NCBI GenBank assembly: GCA_022769625.1
Contig: JALEJP010000045.1
Span: forward strand, 1 to 53,740
Direction of reading: 5' to 3'
From: Lachnospiraceae bacterium
GTDB lineage: Bacteria; Bacillota; Clostridia; Lachnospirales; Lachnospiraceae
Length of the DNA: 53,740 nucleotides
Shown here: piece by piece, positions 1 through 7,209 of the stretch
How positions within the stretch are numbered: position 1 is the first letter of the stretch
Layout: each line of letters opens with the position of its first letter
The notes under the pieces: model-generated
What the model saw: the letters and a program-made list of their open reading frames with translations, nothing else
Database searches by the model: none
What the model was told of the DNA's origin: nothing
Program-made: the position numbers and the translations under genes

Positions 1-102
1 TCCGTCCTCAGGGTGTATGATACCTCCCGCATCGGGCTGACTCTGTGCATGGATGCACAGAGCAGGGAAGTGGTATGTGCCAAAATGGATCAGACAGAAT
101 AA
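1..102 (+). CDS. 3' end of an unidentified protein (partial)
   Basis: Frame 1 is open from the first base to a TAA at 100-102, giving 33 residues with ordinary codon use (RVYDTSRIGLTLC... VVCAKMDQTE). The stop lies 6 bases before the stop of the convergent gene at 109, which is the usual tight tail-to-tail spacing. The piece is too short for me to recognise a family. It could be a chance open frame, since 33 open codons are not rare. The stretch also contains a 20-base near-perfect palindrome at 42-61. Confidence 0.4.
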   Translation, partial: SVLRVYDTSRIGLTLCMDAQSREVVCAKMDQTE

Positions 103-108
103 ATGCAG

Positions 109-1659
109 CTACAATACCTGGTTTTCGGCAAGCTTTGCAAGAACGGACGGATACTGCTCCAGGTTTGTATGCGGAATAAATTTGGCTGCCTGCATCTTTA
201 TGAGGAAGTCGGGCATGGAGGCAAACTGGATGTAGTACACCGTTTCCTGGAAATAGCGGATGTCTCTGAGACAGTCGCGGTTTAACAGGAGCTTCCGTGC
301 ACCGTTTAAAGAACTGTTGCCAAGACAGTGGAAACGTTCTCTTGGCAGATCCGGGAAGATACCAACGGTTATGGCTGATTCCAGATTCGTGTAGGTGCCG
401 AAGGCACCGGAGGTATAGAAAGCAGTCAGATCATTTTCTGTAAAACCGGAAGCCTCCAGCAGGCAGTCCACCATGGTATGTGCGGCAGATTTGGTATCCA
501 GGTACTGAGTGATATCCGTCTGGGAGAAATAAAGGGGGCTTCCGTCTGCCGATTCCTCCGGAAGTGCATAGACAGCGGCATATTCTTCCGCCTCCTCCAT
601 GTAGCGGATGCGGGGAGAGGCATCCGGATTCAGCTTTCCGGAAATGTCGATCCAGCCGTTTAAGCGCATCTGCGCCAGCAGGTCAATGATGCCGGAACCG
701 CAGATTCCAACAGGCTTCTGCCGGTCAATGGTGGTAAACGTAAACTGGCTGCCCTGGATGGTCACGGTGTCGATGGCACCGCTTCTGGCACGCATACCGT
801 AGCGGCTGATGCCGCCCTCAAGTGCCGGACCGGCTGCCCCTGCCCCTGCTAACAGAAAGCTTTTGTTTCCCAGAACGAGCTCACCGTTTGTGCCGATGTC
901 AAAAAAGACAGAAAGGCCGTCTTCTTTATAAAAATCCGTGGTCAGCAGTCCGCTGGTGATATCTCCGCCCAGATAGTTGGCGATGGCTGGAACCATATAA
1001 ACGACACCAGGGTAGGAAAGCCCGATCTCTTCCCCGGTAAAAAAGCCGGGATCACAGGATACCGGTGCATAGGGGGTGGAAAAGACCGTCCAGGGATTCA
1101 GCTGCAGGAGAAAATGGATCATGGTGGTGTTGCCGGATACGATCAGAACCGGGCATTTTGAGATGGAAATACCGGACTGCTCTTCCAGAGAACGAAACAG
1201 CGCATGAAAGGTGTCAAGTGTTGCCTGGCAGATCTGTTTCAGATGTGCGCTGTCATCCTTCGCATAGATGATGCGCGTCAGAATATCATCCCCGTAGGCA
1301 ATCTGCCCGTTCATCTCGCGGGCTTCTGCCACCACCTCACCGGTATCCATGTGCACAAGCTGCATGACCACAGTGGTGGAACCAAGGTCTGCAGCCAGTC
1401 CGTAATGCTCAGCCGTAGTATCGCCGGCCTCAACGTCCGTAACCACAAAGCCTGTCTCCTCATACACCACCGTCACCGTGATATCCCAGGAAGCCTCCCG
1501 GCAAAGGGGATACAGCTTCCGAAGTGTCGGAAGACTCATGGAAACCGGATCAAACCCACGCTCCTTCAGCGCCTGCAGGATACGCTCCCTGTCACCCTGC
1601 GCATGCTCCTCTGTGGGAGCCTCAAGGACAAAATGAACTTTCTTGCTGAAACCATTCAT
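109..1659 (-). CDS. Corrinoid-protein reductive activator (RACo-type ASKHA ATPase), lacking the N-terminal 2Fe-2S domain
   Basis: Proteins of this family use ATP to reduce inactive Co(II) corrinoid proteins back to Co(I) in methyl-transfer pathways. The 516 residues contain the linker/dimerisation segment (about residues 1-85, including LPTLRKLYPLCREA), then an ASKHA-type ATPase core opening with ADLGSTTVV near residue 92 and a second phosphate-loop motif FFDIGTNGEL, followed by GAGAAGPALEGG. Full-length relatives are about 600 residues and begin with a ferredoxin domain carrying four cysteines. Here no such domain exists, so electrons must come from another protein. I chose the ATG at 1659 because GGAG lies 8 bases upstream. 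The in-frame ATG at 1698 would leave only about 10 bases of leader after the promoter at 1716-1744. No corrinoid protein or methyltransferase gene is visible nearby. The family assignment is firm; the partner is unknown. Confidence 0.85.
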   Translation of the reverse strand: MNGFSKKVHFVLEAPTEEHAQGDRERILQALKERGFDPVSMSLPTLRKLYPLCREASWDITVTVVYEETGFVVTDVEAGDTTAEHYGLAADLGSTTVVMQLVHMDTGEVVAEAREMNGQIAYGDDILTRIIYAKDDSAHLKQICQATLDTFHALFRSLEEQSGISISKCPVLIVSGNTTMIHFLLQLNPWTVFSTPYAPVSCDPGFFTGEEIGLSYPGVVYMVPAIANYLGGDITSGLLTTDFYKEDGLSVFFDIGTNGELVLGNKSFLLAGAGAAGPALEGGISRYGMRARSGAIDTVTIQGSQFTFTTIDRQKPVGICGSGIIDLLAQMRLNGWIDISGKLNPDASPRIRYMEEAEEYAAVYALPEESADGSPLYFSQTDITQYLDTKSAAHTMVDCLLEASGFTENDLTAFYTSGAFGTYTNLESAITVGIFPDLPRERFHCLGNSSLNGARKLLLNRDCLRDIRYFQETVYYIQFASMPDFLIKMQAAKFIPHTNLEQYPSVLAKLAENQVL

Positions 1660-1715
1660 AAAACATACTCCATTCTTTAAAATCTGAAAATCATACACAA
1701 AAAAATCCTAGTATC

Positions 1716-1744
1716 ATTATATTTCATTCCCTGTTCTAATACAA
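1716..1744 (-). promoter_or_regulatory. Promoter of the corrinoid-activator gene
   Basis: Read on the minus strand, TTGTAT (1744-1739) is followed after 17 bases by a perfect TATAAT (1721-1716). Transcription would start near 1709, giving a leader of about 50 bases before the ATG at 1659. Confidence 0.6.
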
Positions 1745-1750
1745 TAAAAA

Positions 1751-1955
1751 AGTTACCCGACAAATGAGCCTAACGTCGATTTTTCCGTGCTTTGCACTCC
1801 CAAAATCGACGAAAACATTCACAATTCGCTCATTTTTCTGCGAAAAATGGCTGCTTGCTCATGTTTTGCGGGCCCCATAGACATAAAAATACATGCGAGC
1901 ATGTATTTTATGTCCATTTGTCCCTTGGCTCATAAAAAGCTGTTGGGGCCAAAAA
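1751..1955 (+). repeat. Structured intergenic repeat, copy A (longest copy)
   Basis: This copy holds three hairpins in series. The first has outer arms 1774-1783/1802-1811 (10 bp) around an inner GTGC-TTT-GCAC stem. The second pairs CATTTTTC with GAAAAATG (1831-1838/1842-1849). The third is a 16-bp stem with one bulged base and a two-base loop (1880-1914). The first about 57 bases and the block CCCTTGGCTCAT (1922-1933) recur in copy B at 25444. The middle and the 3' hairpin recur in copy C at 53567, as does the flanking block at 1941-1955. No open reading frame, transposase or target-site duplication is visible. It lies between the activator promoter and the gene at 2022, and fills most of the 362 bases without a gene there. 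Confidence 0.75.
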
Positions 1956-2021
1956 CATAAAACAACAGTTATAAAAACAGTCTTTTCCGGGCAGAATAGG
2001 AGGGAGAAAGGAGGCATGGAG

Positions 2022-2453
2022 ATGGAGACAGAGGTGAAAATGCTCAGCGACATTCACAAAAACGCGGATATGGGGCAGGATACGCTGCGCCATGTGCTGG
2101 AAGTGTCCCGCGACGGAAAGTTTTCGGATGTGATCCGAAAGCAGATGGAGGAATACGGGGAAGCATTCCGGAAAAGTGGTGAAATGCTGAAGGAACGTCA
2201 GATACAGCCAAAAGGAGAGGCTCCGGCTCTTTCGAAGATGATGGCGCACATCAATATCAACCGGAAAAGCATGCAGGACATGCCGACCTCCAGACTGGCC
2301 GAAATGGTAATTCAGGGAAGCACCATGGGTGTGACGGAATTGTCACGCCAGATCCACGATTACGCCGGGGAGGACAGGGAGGTACTGGATTTTGCCAGAA
2401 AACAGCTGAAGCGTGAGGAGCAAAATATTGAGCAGCTGAAGAAGTTCCTGTAA
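2022..2453 (+). CDS. Small all-helical protein of unknown function
   Basis: This 143-residue protein is charged, lacks a signal peptide or membrane segment, and appears almost entirely helical (runs such as DVIRKQMEEYGEAFRKSGEM and KQLKREEQNIEQLKKFL). The length and spacing of the helices suggest a four-helix bundle, possibly ferritin-like, but no metal-binding pattern of the ExxH kind is obvious. I placed the start at 2022 because AGGAGG at 2009-2014 lies 7 bases upstream; the ATG at 2016 would sit only one base from it. The gene ends 113 bases before nrdD, which has its own promoter. I do not recognise its function. Confidence 0.7.
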   Translation: METEVKMLSDIHKNADMGQDTLRHVLEVSRDGKFSDVIRKQMEEYGEAFRKSGEMLKERQIQPKGEAPALSKMMAHININRKSMQDMPTSRLAEMVIQGSTMGVTELSRQIHDYAGEDREVLDFARKQLKREEQNIEQLKKFL

Positions 2454-2456
2454 AAG

Positions 2457-2486
2457 TTGCAAAAGCCTCTTTACGTACCGTATGAT
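2457..2486 (+). promoter_or_regulatory. nrdD promoter
   Basis: TTGCAA (2457-2462), an 18-base spacer and TATGAT (2481-2486) form a good sigma-A type promoter directly after the preceding stop codon. The predicted start is near 2493, leaving a leader of about 75 bases. Confidence 0.45.
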
Positions 2487-2556
2487 ATGGTATATACTAT
2501 GTCTACATGTTGTTTGACAACAAGAAAAGTGCTTCAAAACACACAAGATATAGTAG
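2487..2556 (+). promoter_or_regulatory. Candidate NrdR boxes upstream of nrdD
   Basis: Two AT-rich 16-base sites resemble the NrdR repressor box (ACAC, AT-rich core, GTGT). Bases 2541-2556 match about 13 of 16 positions and 2487-2502 about 11 of 16. The first overlaps the predicted start of transcription. Their separation, 54 bases start to start, is larger than the roughly 31 bases usual for paired boxes, so the call is tentative. Confidence 0.3.
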
Positions 2557-2566
2557 GAGGGTTCAT

Positions 2567-4699
2567 ATGCATGTCATAAAGAAGGACGGAACTGAGGAAG
2601 AATTTAACGTCGATAAGATCATTGCGGCGGTCAATAAATCGGCTGCCCGCATTTTGTATACATTTTCCGATGAAGAGATTTCATTTATCTGTAAATTTGC
2701 CAGAGATCGTGCAGAGTCACTGGGAAGACCCGGCATCACCATACAGGAGATGCACAACATTGTGGAGGGTGCGCTGGAGCAGGTAAATCCGGCGGTTGCC
2801 AAGAGCTATCGGGATTACCGCAACTATAAACTGGATTTTATCCATATGATGGATGAGGTCTACACAAAGAGCCAGTCCATCCGCTACATTGGAGACAAGA
2901 GCAATGCCAATACAGACAGCGCGCTGGTGGCTACAAAGCGAAGCCTGATCTTCAATGAGCTGAACAAGGAGCTGTACCGCAAATTTTTCATGACCCGTGA
3001 TGAGCTGCAGGCCTGCAAGGATGGGTATATTTATATTCATGACCAGTCTGCCAGGCTGGATACGATGAACTGTTGCCTGTTTGATGTTTCGGCTGTACTC
3101 ACCGGCGGTTTTGAGATGGGAAATGTCTGGTATAATGAGCCAAAGACGCTGGATACGGCATTTGACGTGATCGGCGATATTATACTGAGCACGGCGGCGC
3201 AGCAGTATGGCGGCTTTACCGTGCCGGAGATGGATAAGGTACTGAACCCTTATGCGGAAAAGAGCTATAAAAAATACAAAGAGGAATTCATTCAATATGC
3301 GGATCCTTCCTGGAGGGGCGTGGAGCAGAGAGCGGAAGAGTATGCGCTCAACAAGGTAAAACGTGATTTTGACCAGGGATGGCAGGGCATCGAGTATAAA
3401 TTGAATACCGTTGGCTCTTCCCGCGGAGATTATCCCTTTGTAACGGTGACCATTGGCCTTGGAACGAAACCATTCGAGAAAATGTGTAATATTTCTCTGC
3501 TGAATGTCCATAAAGGCGGTCAGGGGAAACCGGGCAACAAAAAGCCGGTGCTTTTTCCGAAAATTGTATTTTTATACGATGAGAAGCTTCACGGTGTGGG
3601 CGGTGAATGCGAGGATGTTTTTGAAGCGGGCGTTGCCTGCTCTGCAAAGACCATGTATCCGGACTGGCTGTCCATGACAGGAAAAGGTTATATTTCCAGC
3701 ATGTACAAACAGTACGGAAAGGTCATAAGCCCCATGGGCTGCAGGGCTTTCTTAAGTCCCTGGTATGAGCGCGGCGGTATGTATCCGGCAGATGACAAGG
3801 ATGTACCTGTATTTACCGGACGCTTCAATGTAGGCGCAGTGAGTCTGCACCTTCCGATGATTCTGGCGAAGTCCCGTTCGGAGAGCCGTGATTTCTACGA
3901 AGTGCTGGATTATTATCTGGAGATGATAAGAAATCTGCATAAGCGCACCTATGAGTATCTGGGTGCCATGAAAGCCTCCACCAATCCGCTTGCCTACTGC
4001 GAGGGGGGATTTTACGGCGGCCATCTGCAGCCGGGAGAGCGCATCAAAAAGTTGCTGAAACCGATGACGGCATCTTTTGGCATTACAGCACTCAATGAGC
4101 TGCAGGAGCTGTACAATGGCAAATCCATAGCGGAGGATGGAGCCTTTGCTCTGGAGGTGCTGGAGTACATTAACAAAAAGGTAACGGAATTCAAAGAGGA
4201 GGATGGCTGGCTGTATGCCATCTACGGGACGCCGGCAGAGAGCCTCTGCGGTCTCCAGGTTGAGCAGTTCCGTAAAATGTACGGTATCGTGGAGAATGTT
4301 TCCGACAGACCTTATGTCAGCAACAGCTTCCACTGTCATGTGACGGAGGATATCACGCCCATCGAAAAGCAGGATCTGGAGGGCCGTTTCTGGGAGCTTT
4401 GCAACGGCGGAAAGATCCAGTATGTACGGTACCCCATCGATTACAACATTGAGGCGATCAAGAGCCTGATCCGCCGTGCCATGGATCTTGGTTACTATGA
4501 GGGTGTTAACCTGTCTCTGGCTTACTGCGATGACTGCGGTCACCAGGAGCTTGAGATGGATGTGTGTCCCAAGTGTGGTTCCAGAAATCTCACAAAGATT
4601 GACCGCATGAATGGATATCTCTCCTACAGCCGGGTGCACGGGGATACGAGACTGAATGCGGCAAAGATGGCGGAGATTGCAGAAAGAAAGAGCATGTAA
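2567..4699 (+). CDS. nrdD: Anaerobic (class III) ribonucleoside-triphosphate reductase
   Basis: NrdD makes deoxyribonucleotides from ribonucleoside triphosphates without oxygen, using a glycyl radical installed by the radical-SAM activase NrdG. The 710 residues start with an ATP-cone (KKDGTEEEFNVDKIIAAVNK, residues 4-23 onward). The large barrel follows (CNISLLNVHKGGQG region), then a zinc ribbon with Cys654/657/667/670 and the radical loop RMNGYLS with Gly683. The start at 2567 follows AGGAGGG with good spacing; the longer frame from 2507 has no ribosome site. No nrdG lies in the window, although the two genes are often adjacent in Clostridia; the next gene runs the opposite way. NrdR control is possible (boxes at 2487 and 2541). 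Confidence 0.95.
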   Translation: MHVIKKDGTEEEFNVDKIIAAVNKSAARILYTFSDEEISFICKFARDRAESLGRPGITIQEMHNIVEGALEQVNPAVAKSYRDYRNYKLDFIHMMDEVYTKSQSIRYIGDKSNANTDSALVATKRSLIFNELNKELYRKFFMTRDELQACKDGYIYIHDQSARLDTMNCCLFDVSAVLTGGFEMGNVWYNEPKTLDTAFDVIGDIILSTAAQQYGGFTVPEMDKVLNPYAEKSYKKYKEEFIQYADPSWRGVEQRAEEYALNKVKRDFDQGWQGIEYKLNTVGSSRGDYPFVTVTIGLGTKPFEKMCNISLLNVHKGGQGKPGNKKPVLFPKIVFLYDEKLHGVGGECEDVFEAGVACSAKTMYPDWLSMTGKGYISSMYKQYGKVISPMGCRAFLSPWYERGGMYPADDKDVPVFTGRFNVGAVSLHLPMILAKSRSESRDFYEVLDYYLEMIRNLHKRTYEYLGAMKASTNPLAYCEGGFYGGHLQPGERIKKLLKPMTASFGITALNELQELYNGKSIAEDGAFALEVLEYINKKVTEFKEEDGWLYAIYGTPAESLCGLQVEQFRKMYGIVENVSDRPYVSNSFHCHVTEDITPIEKQDLEGRFWELCNGGKIQYVRYPIDYNIEAIKSLIRRAMDLGYYEGVNLSLAYCDDCGHQELEMDVCPKCGSRNLTKIDRMNGYLSYSRVHGDTRLNAAKMAEIAERKSM

Positions 4700-4724
4700 A
4701 ACGAACCATAAATAAGTCCACAGG

Positions 4725-4766
4725 AAAAGCGGGAGAAACCAGTCGATCCAGGTTTCTCCCGCTTTT
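4725..4766 (+). terminator. Bidirectional terminator between nrdD and the PurF-like gene
   Basis: A perfect 16-bp stem (4725-4740 with 4751-4766) and a 10-base loop. The arms end in AAAA and TTTT, so each strand carries a U-run. It sits between two converging genes and can serve both. Confidence 0.85.
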
Positions 4767-4789
4767 GCAGTTCAGTAAGAATGTGTTTC

Positions 4790-6199
4790 TCATTCTTTCC
4801 CGTTAAAACAATACGTGCATACCTTGCATGGTTCGATGGCGATGGAAGCCAGAAGGTCATCCAGCCTGTGATAACGGAGGCTTGTGAAGTTCTGGATTTT
4901 GCAGATTTCATCCAGCATGGCCTGGTAGCGGTCACTGTTTGGGTCTGCGTATTCTTCCAGGTATTTTTCTGCATTTACTCCCTCTTTCTCCAGAATGACT
5001 CTCCTGGTGATCAGATCCAGCTCGGATTTGGAGCGGGAGAAATTCAGGAATTTACAGCCGTAGAGAAGCGGCGGACATGCCGGACGGACATGTACCTCCT
5101 TTGCACCGCTCTGGTACAGAAACTCTGTGGTTTCACGCAGCTGTGTGCCGCGCACGATGGAGTCGTCAATGAGCAGCAGCTTTTTGTTTTTAATCAGGGC
5201 ATGTACCGGGATCAGCTTCATGCGGGCAATCAGCTCTCTCTGGCGCTGTGTGGTCGGCATGAAGGAGCGCGGCCAGGTCGGTGTGTATTTGATAAATGGT
5301 CTGGCATATGGGACACCGGATTCATTGGCATATCCAATGGCATGTGCGATACCGGAATCCGGTACGCCGGCCACGATATCCGGCTGCACATTTCCCTTAT
5401 CCCGCTGTGCCAGCAGACGGCCGCAGTTATAACGCATCTCTTCCACGTTGACACCCTCGTAGGAAGAGGTGGGATAACCGTAGTATACCCAAAGGAAGGA
5501 GCAGATGCGCATTTTTTCCCGGGGCGGAACGATGGTTTCCACGCTTTCCGGTGTCAGGTAGACGATCTCACCGGGACCCAGTTCTCTGTGATCCGTATAG
5601 CCAAGATTGATATAGGAAAAGCTTTCGAAAGCGACACAGAAGGCATCCTCTTTTTTGCCGATTACCAGCGGGGTGCGTCCCAGCAGATCTCTGGCGGCAT
5701 AGATCCCGTCCTTTGTCATCAGGAGTATGGTCATGGAACCATCAATACATTCCTGTGCATAACGGATACCGTCTACAAAACTGTCCTGTTTGCTGATCAG
5801 TGCGGCAACCAGCTCTGTGGCATTGATCTGTCCGCTGCTCATTTCCTGGAAATGAGAATGGCCGTTTTCGTAGATTTTTTTCAGAAGCTCGTCGGTGTTG
5901 TTGATTTTCCCGACTGTGGTGATGGCAAAGCTGCCAATGTGTGACTGGATGAGGAGCGGCTGCGGCTCATAATCTGAAATACAGCCGATACCGAGATTTC
6001 CGGTCAGTTCTTCGACATCCCGCTCAAATTTTGTACGGAAAGGGGAATTTTCGATATTGTGGATGGCCCGGGAAAAGCCTGACTGGCTGTGTGTGGCCAT
6101 GCCGCCCCGCCTGGTTCCAAGATGTGAGTGATAGTCCACTCCGTAAAATAAGTCCATAATGCAGTCGGTTTTTGAAGCAACTCCAAATAATCCTCCCAT
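4790..6199 (-). CDS. PurF-family amidophosphoribosyltransferase paralogue without the catalytic N-terminal cysteine
   Basis: PurF converts PRPP and glutamine to phosphoribosylamine. These 469 residues keep the N-terminal Ntn-hydrolase fold (YHSHLGTRRGGMA) and the phosphoribosyltransferase domain with PRPP loop LLLIDDSIVRGT. Fe-S cluster type cysteines are also present (ICSFLWVYYG, PPLLYGCKF and the C-terminal CKVCTYC). The start is MGGLFGVAS: glycine stands where every glutamine-using PurF has the nucleophilic cysteine after Met (MCG... or a short propeptide before Cys). AAAGGAG lies 9 bases before this ATG, and no Cys-initiated alternative start exists; the longer in-frame start at 6232 has no better site. 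The glutaminase half is therefore predicted to be dead. It may use free ammonia, or be a regulatory or repurposed paralogue. No other purine gene is nearby. Confidence 0.85.
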   Translation of the reverse strand: MGGLFGVASKTDCIMDLFYGVDYHSHLGTRRGGMATHSQSGFSRAIHNIENSPFRTKFERDVEELTGNLGIGCISDYEPQPLLIQSHIGSFAITTVGKINNTDELLKKIYENGHSHFQEMSSGQINATELVAALISKQDSFVDGIRYAQECIDGSMTILLMTKDGIYAARDLLGRTPLVIGKKEDAFCVAFESFSYINLGYTDHRELGPGEIVYLTPESVETIVPPREKMRICSFLWVYYGYPTSSYEGVNVEEMRYNCGRLLAQRDKGNVQPDIVAGVPDSGIAHAIGYANESGVPYARPFIKYTPTWPRSFMPTTQRQRELIARMKLIPVHALIKNKKLLLIDDSIVRGTQLRETTEFLYQSGAKEVHVRPACPPLLYGCKFLNFSRSKSELDLITRRVILEKEGVNAEKYLEEYADPNSDRYQAMLDEICKIQNFTSLRYHRLDDLLASIAIEPCKVCTYCFNGKE

Positions 6200-6234
6200 G
6201 AATGTGATCTCCTTTATCCATAATTTAACCAAAC

Positions 6235-6287
6235 CAGGTAAGGCTCCCTCCTGTATGCAGCAATATCAGAAAAAGGAGACTTGCCTG
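6235..6287 (-). promoter_or_regulatory. Leader stem-loop upstream of the PurF-like gene
   Basis: In the minus-strand leader, 6287-6275 pairs with 6247-6235 (about 11 of 13 positions), enclosing roughly 27 bases. The stem lies between the predicted promoter (6337-6310) and the ribosome site. It has no U-run, so it is not a simple terminator. I do not recognise a known purine riboswitch core in it. Confidence 0.35.
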
Positions 6288-6309
6288 CTTTCTTTTGTTT
6301 CCAGATAAA

Positions 6310-6337
6310 AGTGTAACATAAAAAAAGACAAAATCAA
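6310..6337 (-). promoter_or_regulatory. Possible promoter of the PurF-like gene
   Basis: On the minus strand TTGATT (6337-6332), a 16-base spacer and TACACT (6315-6310). The region is very T-rich, and a second choice (TTGTCT, 17 bases, TTATCT) fits nearly as well. Confidence 0.3.
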
Positions 6338-6382
6338 AGAGAAAGCGAAAATTTTATCATGGAAAACAAGTGGAAAAAGCGG

Positions 6383-6410
6383 TTGTTTTTCCGAAACGTT
6401 ATGCTATACT
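6383..6410 (+). promoter_or_regulatory. Possible promoter of the alpha/beta hydrolase gene
   Basis: TTGTTT (6383-6388), a 16-base spacer and TATACT (6405-6410). The ribosome site AAAGGAG follows about 50 bases later. Confidence 0.35.
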
Positions 6411-6474
6411 CATGTTTGGACGCCCTTTGGGGCATAAAAGTCGCGAAAATGATATTCCGAAAGGAGAAGGACCG

Positions 6475-7029
6475 ATGAAGAGAAAACTGGCCGTTTTTTT
6501 TCCGGGCAGAAGATACGGTGTGGACTGTCCGCTGCTGTACTATGCGGAGTCCGTCTGCCGCGGAAAAGGTTATGATACCCTGCTGATGCATTATTCCGAG
6601 CACAGAGATGTGCGCGATATGATTTCTATAGATGATAATATCAGGCAAACGCTTCCATATGTAAAGGAGCGCATTAAGGAAAAGGACCCGGGACAGTACG
6701 ATGAGATGCTTTTTGTGTCAAAAAGCATCGGAACGGTGGCTGCCGGATGGCTGAACCAGGAGCTTGGGAAGGACATGCCTCCAATCCGTCATATTTTTAT
6801 GACACCTCTGAAGCAGACCTTCCCTTATATGGACTCACCCCGGAATATCGTCATCTGCGGTGACAGAGATCAGTATCTGGCGGAAGAAGAATTAAAAAAT
6901 TTCTGCCGGGAGCACGGTGTGCAGCGGTTCTGCTTCGAAGGTGTGGGCCATTCGCTGGAGCATGATAATATGAAGGATACGCTGAAAACCATGGGCGAGA
7001 TCATGGAAATCGTGGAGAAATTTGCGTGA
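6475..7029 (+). CDS. Small alpha/beta-hydrolase fold protein
   Basis: The 184-residue cytoplasmic protein shows the order expected for this fold. A first strand LAVFFPG comes first, then a nucleophile elbow SKSIGT with Ser84 after strand DEMLFV. The acid is Asp130 or Asp132 in VICGDRDQY, and the histidine is His159 in GVGHSLE. The elbow departs from the usual GxSxG, and the cap region is minimal, so the substrate (an ester or thioester) cannot be guessed. The start at 6475 follows AAAGGAGAAGG; the frame open from 6370 upstream lacks a ribosome site. A 180-base gap with hairpins separates it from the acyltransferase. Confidence 0.75.
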   Translation: MKRKLAVFFPGRRYGVDCPLLYYAESVCRGKGYDTLLMHYSEHRDVRDMISIDDNIRQTLPYVKERIKEKDPGQYDEMLFVSKSIGTVAAGWLNQELGKDMPPIRHIFMTPLKQTFPYMDSPRNIVICGDRDQYLAEEELKNFCREHGVQRFCFEGVGHSLEHDNMKDTLKTMGEIMEIVEKFA

Positions 7030-7126
7030 AAGCACTTGGCTGCAGGGGTCTCACCGTCCGGAGGGGCTGTTTGACGGCAGAAAGTCTCTTTACTTATGCA
7101 GGAAAATATCATATACTGAAACCAGT

Positions 7127-7157
7127 GGAATGTCCTGCCAGGAGCAAAGGACATTCC
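7127..7157 (+). other. Hairpin in the leader of the acyltransferase gene
   Basis: GGAATGTCC (7127-7135) pairs perfectly with GGACATTCC (7149-7157) across a 13-base loop. No U-run follows, so it is not an intrinsic terminator. A smaller 6-bp hairpin (CCTTCA/TGAAGG, about 7175-7191) lies just before the ribosome site of the next gene. The remaining bases of this gap hold nothing I can name. Confidence 0.4.
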
Positions 7158-7209
7158 GGAATTCTGATTAATATGCCTTCACGATTTGAAGGCTTCGGAG
7201 ATTTGTCTG

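Noticed and set aside
42-61. Near-perfect 20-base palindrome TCTGTGCATGGATGCACAGA
   Set aside because: It lies inside a probable coding end, has no U-run on either strand and no partner copies, so neither terminator nor operator can be supported.
1751-1955. Insertion sequence or MITE
   Set aside because: No terminal inverted repeats joining both ends, no target-site duplication and no transposase; kept as a structured repeat instead.
2717-3511. Long minus-strand open frame (264 codons) within nrdD
   Set aside because: It is a shadow of nrdD with unusual composition (Ile/His rich) and no ribosome site; nrdD motifs run through the whole stretch.
4781-5944. Plus-strand open frame of 387 codons opposite the PurF-like gene
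   Set aside because: It is antisense to conserved PurF motifs, its protein is rich in Cys/Phe/His with no recognisable domain, and it begins after a terminator without a ribosome site.
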